Position numbers and translations under genes: made by a program | Shown here: piece after piece, positions 33,331 through 45,651 of the stretch | Numbering within the stretch: the first letter of the stretch is position 1 | How the letters are laid out: each line of letters starts with the position of its first letter | Notes under the pieces: generated by a model | Seen by the model: only the letters and a program-made list of their open reading frames with translations | Databases searched by the model: none | Told to the model about the DNA's origin: nothing | Source: Trichosporon coremiiforme | Taxonomy: Eukaryota > Basidiomycota > Tremellomycetes > Trichosporonales > Trichosporonaceae | Length of the DNA stretch: 64,000 bases | Direction of reading: 5' to 3' | NCBI GenBank assembly: GCA_039545355.1 | Contig: BCJJ01000022.1 | Coordinates: 558,001-622,000 of the forward strand

Positions 33331-36023
33331 TCACTTCGTGCCGGCCGCCACTTCGCTCCAGCTCGCGCGCCTGTCCATGTTCCACGCATTCGGGGCGCGC
33401 GCCTCGTCGAGACTGCTGCGGCCGTTGGGCGGGCTCTTCTTGCTGTCCTCGCTCGAGTCCGTCTGAGCGAGCTTGCTGCCACCGGGCGCGAGTTTGCTGC
33501 CCGGCGCGAGCTTGCTACCGACAGCACCTCCGCGAGCAACAGAGCCTCCACGAGCACCCGTCGCGCCCACGGCGCCGGTCTTGCCGCCCCGCTTCGTCGG
33601 CGTGTCGCCGTCAATCTTCAATGCCGCCGTCGAGCCTAACACTTCCTCGATGCTTTGGTCCGGATCCAGACGGGGGAAGTAGTCCTGGCTCATCTCTGCA
33701 CCGGGGGGTCCAGCGGCAGAATGCGGCTGGTTGTTCGGGAACGCCTGCGTTGTAGGCGTGCTCAGTGCTGCAGAGCCGGAGGGCACGACGGGCGCACCTG
33801 GGGCGGCGTTCAGGAACGGCTGCTGGTGGTAGATCGGCGATGTGACTGGCAGTCCGGGGCTGAAGGGCCCAGCACCGGGAGAGAGGAACTGGGGATGAGC
33901 GGGCGGCGTTGACGGGTACGCGTTGAAGACGAAGCCGGGCATCGAGGGCGTCATGGGCGGCAGGACGCGGGTCTGGAGCGGGCTGAGGGGGTTCATCTCG
34001 CTCAGATTCGGGAAGGGCGGCAGGCTGATCGGCCCGGGGTGCTTGGCCTTCTGCTCGTCTGAGGAGCTGGACGTGTTTCGCTGGGGCGTCACTGGTGCCG
34101 CCGACGAGCCCGTGTTCAGCTGCCATGGCACGCGGCCGGTCGGAGACGTGCTCGACGACGGGCCGGCGGGCAGCGTGTCCGAGGGCGCGGGCGCAGTCAG
34201 GCTCAGGCTGGGCAGAGACGGGTCGCCCCACACTGGCGGAGAGGGCTTGGTGCCGAACATCGGGAAGGGATCGACGGGGTGGATCGGCTGGATCTGCTTG
34301 TCCTCGAGAGTCTTGCGCTCGGTCTGCACGTGCAGGATGCGGCCGTCGACCTCGTGTCTGCTAGGTCAGCTTGGAGTCAGAGTCAGACAAAGCTACTTAC
34401 CCGTTGAACATTCCGACAGCCTTCTGGGCGTCCTCCTTCGAGGCAAACAAGACCGTGCCGAAGCCGCGCGACTGTCCATCCGGGGCCGTCGCAACGTCGG
34501 CCCGGATCACGGCGCCAGCGGGGCGGAACAGATCCTTCAGGTCCTGCCACTGCATGGTTCCCGAGAGCTGCAGAGTCAGTTTCAACATCAGTCCAAACAA
34601 ACTCACATTCTTCACGAAAACAACACGGTCATACAGCGTGTTGACTGCGCCCAGGTCCTTCGCCTGTCCCGCGAGGCCGTTCATGTTGATGGGCGGGGTG
34701 AAGCCGGGGTGCAGGCTGGGATTCGGTGCCTCGAGCCCGTTTGACAGGCGGCGGTGCGGCTCCTCCGGACCGACCTGGCCGACCTTGCCGGCTCCGAGCG
34801 CTGCGGAAGACGCGCGGCCGAGAGGCATGATTCGCGGGGTCGTGTCACTCGAGTCCTTCGGGGCGGGAGAAGCTGAGCGCTTCCCACCCGCACCAGCGAG
34901 CCCGAAGCCAAGGTTCCCGGGTGACGTACTACGCGGAATCCCCGCAGCAACCTCACCCAGGCTACCGAACGGCGCCAGCGTGTCCCGGGCTCCACCCCAG
35001 CCGACGGCACCATGAGCACCGGCACCTCCCTGCCCGGCTGTCAGCGATCCCGCCAGAGGCGACTGGCCGATCGGCGGGACTGCCGCTCCATGCCCATGCA
35101 TGGCCGGTCCGCGACCGAAGCCCTGGGGTCCAGCGCCGTGCGGAGCGTGCGAGTTCATGTGCGGCGGGAAACCACCGAAGGGAGGGCCGTGATGAGGCGG
35201 TCGGCCACCGCCCCAGCCACCACCAAAGTGCTGCATGGGCGGAGGATACCCGTACATCTGCTTGTGGTGGACATGCGGCTGCGGCTCGTACTCTGGCGGC
35301 AATCGGTCAGGTCGAACCTCGAGTGTGCGGGTTTGCCAGGTGAACCCGTTGAACCGATCTGCGGGTTAGAACAATCTTCCGCGCCGATCCGCGACTTACC
35401 GATCGCACGAGCAGCGTCTTCTCTGCTGCCCATGAGCACGTTGCCGTAGCCTCTGCTACGGTTGTCCGGTCCGAGGCTGACATCGGCGCGCAGCACAGTG
35501 CCAGCCTTGCGGAACAGGTCCTTCAGGTCCTGCCAGCGGACTCGATACGGGAGCTAAGAGTTAGAAGAGTCGTCGTACAGGAACTCACGTTGCCAACGAA
35601 GAGGTTGACCCGGCCGTCCGAGCCGATAGCTGATGGCAGGATGTTGGTCATGAGAGGAGTGAGGGATCGGGTCGACGCTGTAACATTAATAAACGAACTG
35701 CACGAGCCTGAAGCGGGTGACTCACTTTCGATGGCTAGCTCCATTGGCGGCGGGGCAGGCGGTGCATTCGCCATGGCCGCAGCAATCACTGCATCGATTT
35801 CAGCCGAGGTGGGAGGTTGACGCATCGAACCTCCGGCGCCGCTGCTTCCGCCACTGTCTGCGATACGGTTGCTGATTCCGGGACCGGTTCCGGACTGCGA
35901 CATGAGGTCAGCGCGTGGACGCAGAGAGGGGCTGTTCAGACACACCATGTCCGAGTTTCCGTCATGGTGGGGCACGCCAGGCGGTGTTGCCCGCTGCGAA
36001 CCCACGTCTGCGGGGGAGCCCAT
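33331..36023 (-). CDS. Tandem-RRM RNA-binding protein, 829 aa
   Basis: Six exons from the start: 35726-36023, 35589-35677, 35400-35553, 34607-35358, 34401-34567, 33331-34360. They give 829 aa. Two RNA-recognition motifs are clear. RRM1 lies at about residues 122-195 (RVNLFVGN as RNP2, RGYGNVLM as RNP1). RRM2 lies at about 425-505 (RVVFVKN as RNP2, [10 protein letters not shown] as RNP1). Both share [16 protein letters not shown], typical of Gbp2/Hrb1-like fungal proteins that bind mRNA and shuttle it to the cytoplasm. Between them is a Gly/His/Pro-rich linker. The C-terminus is Pro/Ser-rich with a Lys/Gly repeat ([14 protein letters not shown]). Introns are 35-48 nt and several split RRMs at loops. 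Precise orthology is not certain. Confidence 0.82.
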
Positions 36024-39000
36024 GGCCTGGTAGGCTGATGGAGCGAGCGCGTTTGGTGCGCGATGCGTTGGAAGGACGGAAGGAGAGGTGGTAGGGCAGT
36101 CACCCTAGCAAGCTCAAGCTTCGGCTTCGCCCCAGGTCGGTTCTCGAAAACGTACGTGTGCTCTCAAAGCTAATAGGGAAATTCAAAAAGACGGGTACGG
36201 CGTGGTCGAATGGATGCTTGTATCCATCCGATTGCGCAGTGCGAGTCTTAGTTGGGCCGAACGATTGTGCGAATGCGAATGCGAACCGACCGGTTTGGTG
36301 TGTCGTGGAAGAAGGCCGGTCGGGATAATCTTGTCACGATGACGCGCGTGCAGGTTCAGGCTCGGTCGGTTTGATGCGAGCTGCGAGTGGTGGGTCGCGC
36401 CGAGGTCAGAAACTGATTCGGCTGAAACGACACGCGAGACGACACCGAACTTGCGCTGGCAGGGGGGAGGGAGTAGAGTGGAGCGAGTGTGAAGAGTGAA
36501 GCTGGGACAGTCGGAGAACACAGACGCAGAGCCCAAGACTGAACGGTGAACAATGACGATGGAGCCCAAAGACGAGAGAGTCACCACAAGTGCGGATGAG
36601 TGAAGGAGAGTGAAGAGCCGAGGCGAGCCGTTGAGAAGCGAGTCAAGGCGGGGTGAGCAGATAAGGTGAAAGGGGAACACAAAGCCCAAGAAAGCGGAGA
36701 GTGCGGGGAGGATGTGTGTGTGGATAAGCAAGGACTGTCGAGTGGAATGAAGATGGTGGTGGTGGTGGTGATGGATGACGGACGAAGGGTCCAGAGACTC
36801 AGGTGAGGTTTGCAGGGGTAGGGAGGAGTGGGAAAGTGGCCCGCATGCAGGCAGTGTGCAGACGGTCGGGTGGATGACCGGGAGCTGAGCGTATGGGCGC
36901 GGTGGAGGGAGCCCAAAGGGCGCTGGAGTACGGAATGCTGGTCCAGCACATGTGCGGCAGGTAAGCTGCGCGAGGCGGGGCAACGGGGCAGCTGCCTGGC
37001 TCCGCTGGCTCACAGTCGGCGTCGCTCTACGCTCTACGCAGGCACACCCGGTAAAACGGTCTCTGCTGACACTTGGCTCGTCGCGAGCATCGAGGATCAA
37101 GGAGCAAGGCTGCTCCATATCCCTGTATTCCTTCGCCCATACGACAGCATACGCTTGCTCCTGGCTTAATGAGGTTGTTAATCGATCCACCCAGCGCTAC
37201 GACAGACCATTTGAAACGTAATAGGTTGCCAGGAGGCGCCGCCCCTTTGCCTTCCCTGCGGCCCTGCAACGCCCCCCTGCTGGCCCTGCTGGCCCTGCTG
37301 GCCCTGCTGGCCCTGCTGGCCCTGCTTCCCCCCTGTGCGCCTAGAGGTCGTGGCGTCACTGAAACTGACACACGCAGTCGACCATGCTGAGCCATTCAGC
37401 CCAGTCTGGCCAGGCGCGAAGCAGCGCACGCGTCCGCAGCTGCCTGCTTGACCTGTCTCGATCGGTCTTCGCTACAGCAATGCAAAGCTCCGCAGCGCGG
37501 AGCCGCGAGCGAATGAGACACGCACATTCGGCATCGGCGTGCTCGGCGCACCGGCGGGGGCGCGTCGGCAGGGCTCAATGCAGAGCTGCAGAGCTGCAGA
37601 GCGGCGGGCGTGAGGCGTGAGGCGTGTGGTGCGTGCTGCGGCCGCCGTGCGCGCCGTGCATCCGTGAGTGGAACAAGTCGAAGCGTCAAAAGGATCGGCT
37701 AGGTGATAGGTCGGCATCAACCAACTGCGTCATAACCGCTTGTCATTCTCACCCTTCCTTCCGGACTAAGCTACCAAGAGTACTAGAGGGCATCCGTCAT
37801 CGCCGCTTGTACTGCCCAGCACCAGCGCACCAGCGTCCAGGAATAGAACCCTGAACGCAACGTCGGTCGGTTAATCACAACGATCACAGGCACTGCCCAT
37901 CGCGCACCGCTCCGCAGGCCGCAGGAGCGCATGACCAGATAACCGGTTCCAGTCATCCTTCCATGCCGTCAGGTAGCCAGGAGGCAGGAGGACAGCTTGA
38001 CCACGCTGATCCGCGTCATTGTTACCAGACACAAGTACCCCGGAGCCTTCAAACACAAGCTGGCTGCTGGCTGATGGGCTGCTATGGCCGAGGCGCTGAT
38101 GCACGGCAGTCCCCGGCAGTGCTCACTCAGCGACAATTGAATCGGGACGCCCAGCCTGCACAGCTGTGCAAGCTGGTGCGGGCGCGTGCGGGCACTCGCT
38201 GCGGAGACTGAGACCCGCCCACCCGTCGCTCCTCGCACTGGCTCGCCGGCTCGATCTGGACTCTTTGAACGCCGCGGTGAGTGTCGCAGCACTGTGACAG
38301 CGGGGCCCGACACACGCGACAAGGCGACCAAGCCCTTGGCCAAGCTTGGGACAATGCACGTAAAGCTGACCACTTTGTCACTGTTGATCATGCTCTGCAG
38401 CATGCAGCATGAAGCTTGCCGCGAAAGGTGTCTTCCTCGCTTTCTCGTCAAGCTCATCTCTTCGCCACGATAAGCAGTCGCCCGCTGTTCGCTCTCTCGC
38501 TCTACCATGCTTCTCTTAGCGCTGTCTTCCTCCGGTCCAGTTGACCCGGAGCCACAGCCGAAACACACAGTGAGCATACAGCAAGCACGCAGCAAGCGAG
38601 ACAGACAGGCAAGCGAACTAGTGAGCAACTACCGTGCACACGCGCATCCCTGCGCCCCCGCATGGCCCGCATGGAAGTACCCGCCCGGATGGCGCCGTTG
38701 AACCGTATGGGCTTGTTTCGGCGTCGATGATGTCACAAGTCATCACGCCGCAAGCCGATTGCGCCTCTTGTATCACTTCCGGCCGTCCGGTGTGCTGTTC
38801 GATCGACACCGACGCCGCCTCCTCGCTTCCAAAGTTCGCTGCGTGGTGCACTCCATCCGCGCTGATGCCGGGCGCAGCGCACAGCACGCGGCCACGGACT
38901 AGGAGCTAGGCGGCTCAAAAGATCTTGCACGGCTGATAACCGGCCGGCTCCGGACCGGAGGTGATACGCGACTGACCTTTCTCACTCACTTTCGTTCACC

Positions 39001-39629
39001 ACAAACCCGTCTTCCTCGTCTGCAGATACCTCTGACTATTATTTTCCGTCAACCTTTGACTGTGATCACTGACAACTTTCGTGAAACCCTCCCGTCATAC
39101 CCCACCACCCAGAGCTCTCATGTGCACTGCTCCATCGCCTGCCACCCGTTCGCCACGCACGCCCTCGGAAAAGACGGTAAAGCCTGCCAGATCCTTTGGG
39201 CTCTGACTCGGACTCTTCCTTTCCCAGGCATGTTCCCGAGTTCAATACGAAGGCAGGCAGCAACCCCATGACCGTGCTGCACGGCGGCAACCGTCGCTCT
39301 CAACTTCCCACCCACACACCACTTGCTCTAGGGTGCGGCTACGAGGGGGCGACCAGACCCTCGGCAGCTTGCACGCCGCGGCAAACAGACTAGGCTTGCG
39401 GCGGGCTGCGGCGCTGGCGACGAGGAGGCGGAATTTCAGAGGGCCGGCGCCGGCATCCTTCGTAGCGCGCGCAGCATGATCCGTACTGCGTTTACTCGAT
39501 CTCCTGGTCTTACACTGACCTGAGCAACCTCCAGAACATACATCCGCAATTTCACACCGTACACATGCTCACCCACATCACTGCTCCGCCTCTCCGCTCA
39601 CTACACCATCTCCCCTCCAACTAGCGCCA
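36024..39629. other. Long intergenic region (3.6 kb), probably UTR and promoter
   Basis: The first 1.2 kb are pyrimidine-rich on the minus strand and likely form the promoter and a long 5' UTR of the RRM gene. A 335-codon minus frame there (36183-37190) is low-complexity (Ser/Leu/His) and has no family features. The remainder shows no exon chain, tRNA or known element. Confidence 0.55.
37277..37326. repeat. 9-bp minisatellite
   Basis: Five full copies plus a partial copy of CTGCTGGCC in tandem. No gene reads through it convincingly. Confidence 0.92.
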
Positions 39630-40614
39630 TGAACCCGAACTCCTTCGTCGACACCGTCGCAGTCGAGCCCGACTCCGAGTTCGAGCAATTCCTCCCCTCT
39701 TATCGCTCTGTGTTCACCCTGGACAGTCGCTCCTGGAAGGTCTCCAGGCGGATCTTTCCAGTCAGCAGAAACACCAGGAGCCGCACCTACGGTGCCGCCT
39801 CTTCACGATCACGGAGGGTCTCGAGAGCTTGCGCTCGCCGTTCGTAGTCATGGCGGAGCCATGTCTTAGAGACATCAGTTTGGGAGGAGGAAAGGACTGG
39901 AATGACACCGTCATGGGCGCTACGATGGCGGAGGTGCTCGCCCGCAAGCGGCAGGGGGATGTCAAGCCCGGCGCCACGACTACCTCGCGCTTGCCTCAGT
40001 CTACTCAGGAACGGCCCCGCAAGTCCGGCTTCATCCTTCCTGACCTCGCTCTGCTCATGCACTGCCCTTGCGGTGACCCGTTGTGCCCGTTCGCCGACTG
40101 TCGGACCTCAGTCGAAGTCAAGGCCCTCTAGCACATCGCGGACCATCGCCGTATTTGCGAGCGCATCAAGCTGGCCGTGTCACTCTGGAATACTCGGCAA
40201 ACTCTCGACGCTGATGTCCTGTTTCGTCCGTCCTTCAGCAATGCGTCCCTTCACAGGGACTCTTGAGAGCGCTGTGATTGTGAGTGCCAATGCCGACACC
40301 GAGACACCGAGGTATGTTTGCCTGAAACTGACGATATGGTGCTGTTGAGAGCATGGACAAGATCGACAAGCTCGCCGATACTCGCCTGCTCTCAACGATC
40401 GACGGCTACGAAGTGCCCCCGAGCACTGGACTGCCCCGTCGCCTCGTCCGCCGGCCGACCACTCCAGTGGTCTCTTCCAAGTCCGGTCTTGAGCTCGCTG
40501 ATGCCGACCGTCCTTGCTCCGCCCGCCACTGACGCTGGCACAGCCCCGACGGGGACGGTCAAGGGCGCTGCACCCGCCGAGGGATTCCGGGTCTGGTACG
40601 ACATGGACGCCTAA
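39630..40614 (+). pseudogene. Broken paralogue of the gene at 41267
   Basis: Conceptual translation follows the neighbour at 41267-42777 piece by piece but in changing frames. The start (SYRSVFTLDSRS) matches its DRSVF... region. After a shift near 39730 the frame ITEGLESLRSP...ISLGGGKDWND matches LTHGLHSDSP...VKIGGGTALWS. Then SGFILPDLALLMHCPCG matches ACFVLPDLGLMLNCICG, including all four cysteines of CxCGxxLCxxxDC. A TAG at 40129-40131 interrupts an alignment that continues in the same frame (ICERIKLAVSLWN). Another shift follows near 40230-40255. The intron between the two halves is kept at the same place (40280-40349), followed by MDKIDKLADTRLLSTIDGY versus MHSLEKLSNPMLLASIDGF. Similarity ends at WYDMDA. 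A coding explanation would need several extra introns without good sites. Confidence 0.72.
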
Positions 40615-41266
40615 GCTCTTCGGCACTCCGATCAGCCCGCGTTGAGCCTCTTCCTCTCGGTCTGCTCTCACCCACCCACACGCCTCAAGTCACCACGCAG
40701 CCCGACTACCACAATCTCTCGAGTAACACACTTTTAGCATCGCGCATCACCGTCCTTGCCGTCCACACGATCGGTCAAAACACACTCACTGTTGTACTTG
40801 CATAGATATAAAGGCCTCATGCACAGATGCCTGACGACTTGCCGGGCACTCGGTAGCGTTCCCGGTTCATGGATTGATTTGCTGCAACGCATCAGACACA
40901 AGGACTGGGGGTAAACGGTCATCTGTTATCCTGCGCGCATCATAGAGAACAGACTCAGGACGTTTCCCTCAGCCGATTGATGCTTCTCCTCACCGGTGCA
41001 GGGCTGTTGGCTGGAGATGGGGGCCTGGTCCTTGGTAGCTGCGCTCACATTCCTCCGCAGATCCCAGATCGTCACCGAGCGCCACTGTTCGCGATGCGCG
41101 CCTTGCTCGTCACGATGGGTCGCGCTACTCCCAGCCACGCACACTCGACCCGTCCTGTTCGCACTTCCTTACGTACTTGAAGAGCTAGCAACTTGCGCTC
41201 GTAGACTTCGTCTTCGCCCCATACCTCTCCATCCCCTCTACAGCAACAACCCGCGTATCACCTATC
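40615..41266. other. Intergenic region
   Basis: Space between the broken copy and the intact copy, holding the promoter and a C/T-rich 5' leader for the gene at 41267. Nothing else is seen. Confidence 0.55.
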
Positions 41267-42777
41267 ATGCCGCTACATCTTATGGGCCGCCTCTCCAACC
41301 TTTTCTCTTCTCCCGCCCCACCCCCGGCAGCTCGTCAGGAGCCCCTACGACCTCCTTCTTACCCGCCTCCCCCGCCGTACTCAGCTCCAGCCTCCGCTGA
41401 ATGCGCCGATCACAAGCGCTCCGATCACAAGCAGCGCATCTACGACGCCTCCCCAGCCACCGATACGCCGGCCTTACCCTTCGTCCACTCCCTCCGTTCC
41501 TCCGCCACTGACAGCGATCCCGTGGGCCGGCACCTGCTCGCCGACCGCTCCGTCTTCATAGCTGAAGAAGGTAGGCTGCTCTCCCTTCGCAGCGCTCTTC
41601 TCAAGGAACGCGACAGCACCGGGCGGAGTGACACTCTGCACCGCAAGGTGTGGTCTCTGACGCACGGGCTCCACTCCGACTCGCCACTCTGGGTCCAGCG
41701 CGAGCCAACCTTTTCTGTCAAGATCGGGGGCGGGACAGCCTTGTGGTCGACAGAGATGGAGAGGGCACTGAGGGATGTGCACAAGCAGCACACGCAGAGC
41801 AAGGAAGATGAGGGCAGCAGTGGGAGTGGGAGGGGCAACGCGTGCTTCGTTCTGCCCGACCTCGGACTCATGCTGAACTGTATCTGTGGCAACGAGCTGT
41901 GCTATGAGTACGACTGTCTCGCGACCGTGCATGTATCGTCTCTCCCCGACCCCATTTGCGGGGCGCTGGATCGCGCCAGACTCGCCTTTGGACTGTGGCA
42001 CGCGTGGGTGGAGCTCCAAGCCTACCTAGGACCGGTGCCGTGTTCCCTTGACGAGGCTGTTGACGTGAGTATCCTTGTCCTTCGACTCTGACAATACAGG
42101 GTGCGACGCGTGGCATGCACTCACTGGAGAAATTGTCCAACCCCATGCTGTTGGCGAGCATCGACGGCTTCGTGCTCCCCGCCCCCATCCAGCTCCCTGG
42201 TCCGTTTGGCCCGGCCCTCCCTCAACGTGTGAAGTGGGACTATGACGCCACCGCCTACCTCCCGCAGTGGTCCGAGAGGAGGGTAGACCAGCGCGCTCGC
42301 TTCCTGCTCGCCCGAGCGCTCGTGACCGCAGTCGCCCTCGAGGAAGCGTCGAGTGCGCGCCGCCACGCCGTCGTGCTCGGAACCCGCTTCACGCGCGTCT
42401 TGTTGGGTGGCACCCACGTCGTTGTCGAGCTCAACGCTCCCGATGTGCCTATCGATACAGTGTGCATTCGACCCGTGCGCCAGCTTCTCGCCTCGGTATG
42501 CTACGACAGCCTCGCGCAGGAGCTCATGCACGGCGACCAAGTGAATCTGGGTGCGGTTCAGCGCTACCTCGACCTAATCGCGCAGGCGATCTACGCCCGC
42601 CGCTCGACCTGCTGGGGCGAGCACACGGGCAAGTCGTACGACCAAGGTCTGACCTTGAAGCTGGGCCCGCAGCACGCTTCCCAGGCTTCCACCCCTAGTG
42701 CAATCGACGAGCTCGACAAGCCAATGTCCGAGGAATGGACCGGCTCCTGGCCGCGGATGCGGAGAAGTCTCCCATGA
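41267..42777 (+). CDS. Uncharacterised protein with CxCGxxLCxxxDC motif, 491 aa
   Basis: Exons 41267-42064 and 42100-42777 (35-nt intron) give 491 aa. I recognise no family. The N-terminus is Pro/Ala/Ser-rich and likely disordered (to about residue 80). A middle segment has VKIGGGTALWS and then LPDLGLMLNCICG, where four cysteines (CxCGxxLCxxxDC, near residue 205) could bind zinc. The second exon encodes a mixed region with MHSLEKLSNPMLLASIDGF and later a long helical part (RARFLLARALVTAVALEEA). No signal peptide or membrane span is evident. A damaged copy of the same gene lies directly upstream in the same direction, so the pair arose by tandem duplication. The shared cysteines and the shared intron position support this being a true coding gene. 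Confidence 0.78.
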
Positions 42778-42928
42778 CGGTGGACTACAGTCAGTCGGGG
42801 AAGTCCTAAGCTATGCCGAGTCAGTCGAGCTTCGGTGTGTAGAGTTTCCAGTCATGCTGTGTAGTCAAGTCGTGTTGTAAATAAGTGAACGTCAAGTGGG
42901 GTCGTCTATGTATTCATACGTGCGCTAT

Positions 42929-45308
42929 CTAGAACAAGCCAAGGAGGTCCTCCTCGGCCGACTGGGGCTTATTATTTGTGGGCGGTTGGGGCTGGGGCTG
43001 TACTGGTGACGCCGCCTTGGTGGGGCTGACACTACCAAAGTTGAGGCTCGCGAAGGGGTCCGCGTTCTGCTGCTGCTGCTGGTGCTGTTGCGGCGCCGGG
43101 CTGGCAACAGCCGGGCTCGCGAACCCAGGACTAGCGAATCCCGGGGAGGGTGCTGAGGGCGCGACAGAAGTCGACGAGAACAGGTCCATGAGCTCGTCGA
43201 GGGGATTCGTGCTCTTGGCCACGTTCGTGATGGTCTGCTGGCTAATCCCACTCGCGCTCGGCGCGCCCAAGCTTGCCAAGTCGGCAGAGGAGCTTCCGGC
43301 CTCGGCGGCGGGCTCGTCGTCAAAGTCGAGCAGGTTCTCGGTGCGCTGCGCATTGACGACGGTCTGGAGCGCGCGCTCGCGCCCTTCGTCCTCGTCCTCC
43401 CTCTTCACGTCCTCGGCGCCGAGTCTGCCCTTGCCGATGAAGGTCGCTGCTGGCTTGTGGTACACCGACGCCAGGGACGAGATTTCGGCCACAAGCTCCT
43501 CCAGAATGGCCGGGGAGACTGTCGTCTGCGGCAAGGAGATTGGCGGACGCGCGGCGAGCACGACGCCCTTGGCTGCTGCTGGGTCGGAAGACAACAGGCG
43601 CCAGTAAATGTACGCGCGGTCGCGGACGTCGGCGGAGTCGCAGTCCTTGGTCGCCGCCTGCAGCACGGCCTGGACTATGCCTTGGCTCTCGTCCGGTTTC
43701 TTCAGGAACAGCTTCACGATCGCAGTCAGCGTTTGCAGCTGCACCGCGTAGCTTTCCTCCTTGAACGACTCGAGGAAGGTGCCCAAAAGCTCGTCGGCGT
43801 TCTCGATCTTCTCGGCGTACTCGCCCACGATCCAGATGAGGGACGCGCGCGCCTCGGGCTCGTCCAGTTCCTCGAGCGACCCGCACAGGGCAGGGATGAT
43901 GCCCTCGTAGCTGTGGGGGTACTTTCGGAAAATGTCCTTGATCACGATCACGGCCTCTTGCACGACGTACGACACGCGCGTCTCGATCAGCTCCATCAGC
44001 ACGCCGACGCAGCGCTCCGCCGCGCCCTCGATCTTGATCGCCGCCTGCCCGATGGCGCGGACGGCCTTGCGCACAAAGTCGACGTCGACCTCGGACGCAT
44101 ACTCCTTCAGCTCGGAAAGCAAGATGTCGACGTTGCGCTCGGTCGCGAGGCGCACCATGATATCCAATTTCTCGACCTTGACGTACGGCGGGTCGTTGTA
44201 CTTGCAGAAGAAGACGCGCATCTCGTTCTGCAGCAGCTCGGGGCGCTTCTGCAGCAGCAGGTTGATGTTGCGCAGCGCGACCCACTGCACTTCCGGCGCA
44301 GACGAGATGAGGGTGACGAGCGGCGGAGCCATCTTGCGCGTCAGGTTCTTCAGCAGGTCCTCGCGCTGCACGTGCTTGATGTGGATCATGATGACGCGGA
44401 TCGCGCCGAGGACGACGGCGGCGTTCGCGTGCTGGAACTGCGGCATGACACGCTCGCAGATGTGCTCCGCCTCGTCAATGTCGTTCGTCCTGTACCTGCT
44501 CAGCGTGGAGAGGATGGCGATACGGCCCCACTCCGAGCACTCGTTCAGCGCGACCAGTAACTTGGTGAGCGTTGACTGGTCGATGACGAAGAGCGACTTG
44601 TTCGGCGCATTCTCGTCCTCGCTCTCGGGCATCGCGAGAGCCGCCTCGTGAATGTCGGCCAGGGCCGTGACGGCGTTCGCAACGACCATCGGGTTTCCAT
44701 CGCCAACGAGGTCGCGCAGCGTCTCGATGAAGCCGTACTCGAGGCACATTTCCGGCTTCAGTTCGAACACCTTGGCAACGCACAGCGCTGCCGTCTTGCG
44801 CACATACGGGTTCTCGTCCCGGAGACACCGCGACAGGGGCGTAGCGAGGTAGCTCAGGATCTTCTCCGCACGCAGCATCGCCATCGTCCTAATCGCCAGA
44901 GCGCGGATGAGCGGGTTCTGATCCTCCGTGTCCTGTATGTTAGTTACGTCCTAGGGATGGGTACTGCTGACTCACCTTGACGAAAGTGTTGACGGCGAGA
45001 ATAACAAGCTCAGGCTGCGTCTTCGCATAGTTCATGAGGTAGAGATAGACGAGCTTCTTCTGCTCCAGGTCGTCCGTTTGCTGTCGTCAGCTTCACCACT
45101 ACGGAAGAGCTCACCATGTTCTTGACGACATCAGGGAAGAGGCCACTGCAGTCCTTGCCGATCGTGTGGTTCGCAATGACCCGCTTGATGGCATCGGCTC
45201 GCCGGTCGCGGTACTCGCTGTTGAGCTGCTGGCGCAGCTCCCAGTTCTCGCCTGTCATTAGCTCTGGTACGCAGTGAAAAAGCTACCTTTCCTGGGAGGA
45301 GCAGCCAT
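42929..45308 (-). CDS. Beta-adaptin of a clathrin adaptor complex (AP-1/AP-2), 755 aa
   Basis: Exons 45287-45308, 45115-45251, 44976-45080 and 42929-44932 give 755 aa. Beta-adaptin is the large chain of AP-1 or AP-2, shared or similar between them, that binds clathrin and dileucine cargo at the trans-Golgi network or plasma membrane. The HEAT-repeat trunk is standard: [65 protein letters not shown]. The hinge carries a clathrin box, LLDFD, and Gln- and Pro-rich stretches. The protein stops soon after at EEDLLGLF, so the C-terminal ear of animal beta chains is absent, as in yeast Apl2 (about 726 aa). Two introns are only 34-35 nt. AP-1 beta is the likelier identity. Confidence 0.9.
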
Positions 45309-45651
45309 GGTGTCGTTGCGTGTCGTGCGTTGGGTCCGAGAGAGTTGTCAAGGCGCACTGTCAGATCGGCCAGGACGAGAACATTGAGGTGCTGGCGGCG
45401 GCGCTGGCAGCGACGCGCTGACGCTGGAGACGCGGATTGATCCCGCTAATCGGGTACGTTAATGTGCGTCCCTTATCTCTGTCTTGTGATCGGCACGAAA
45501 TTTCTATTCCACGACCCTTCATTTCCTGTTGCCGCCGGGTCCTGCAGACTGCGTCTAAATGCTAAATGATGCATGCATACGGACACAGGGTTTGCGATAT
45601 GGAGCTACTGAGATTATACTGGCAAGATAACAATGAATGATCTGGGTGTGT
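45309..45651. other. Intergenic region
   Basis: Promoter of the beta-adaptin gene and 3' UTR of the acyltransferase gene. Nothing else is seen. Confidence 0.6.

Noticed and set aside
36183..37190. 335-codon minus-strand frame
   Set aside because: Low-complexity Ser/Leu/His composition without family features; better explained as a pyrimidine-rich 5' UTR of the RRM gene.
37835..37860. tRNA B-box-like string on the minus strand
   Set aside because: The loop would be of wrong size and no anticodon arm is found upstream.
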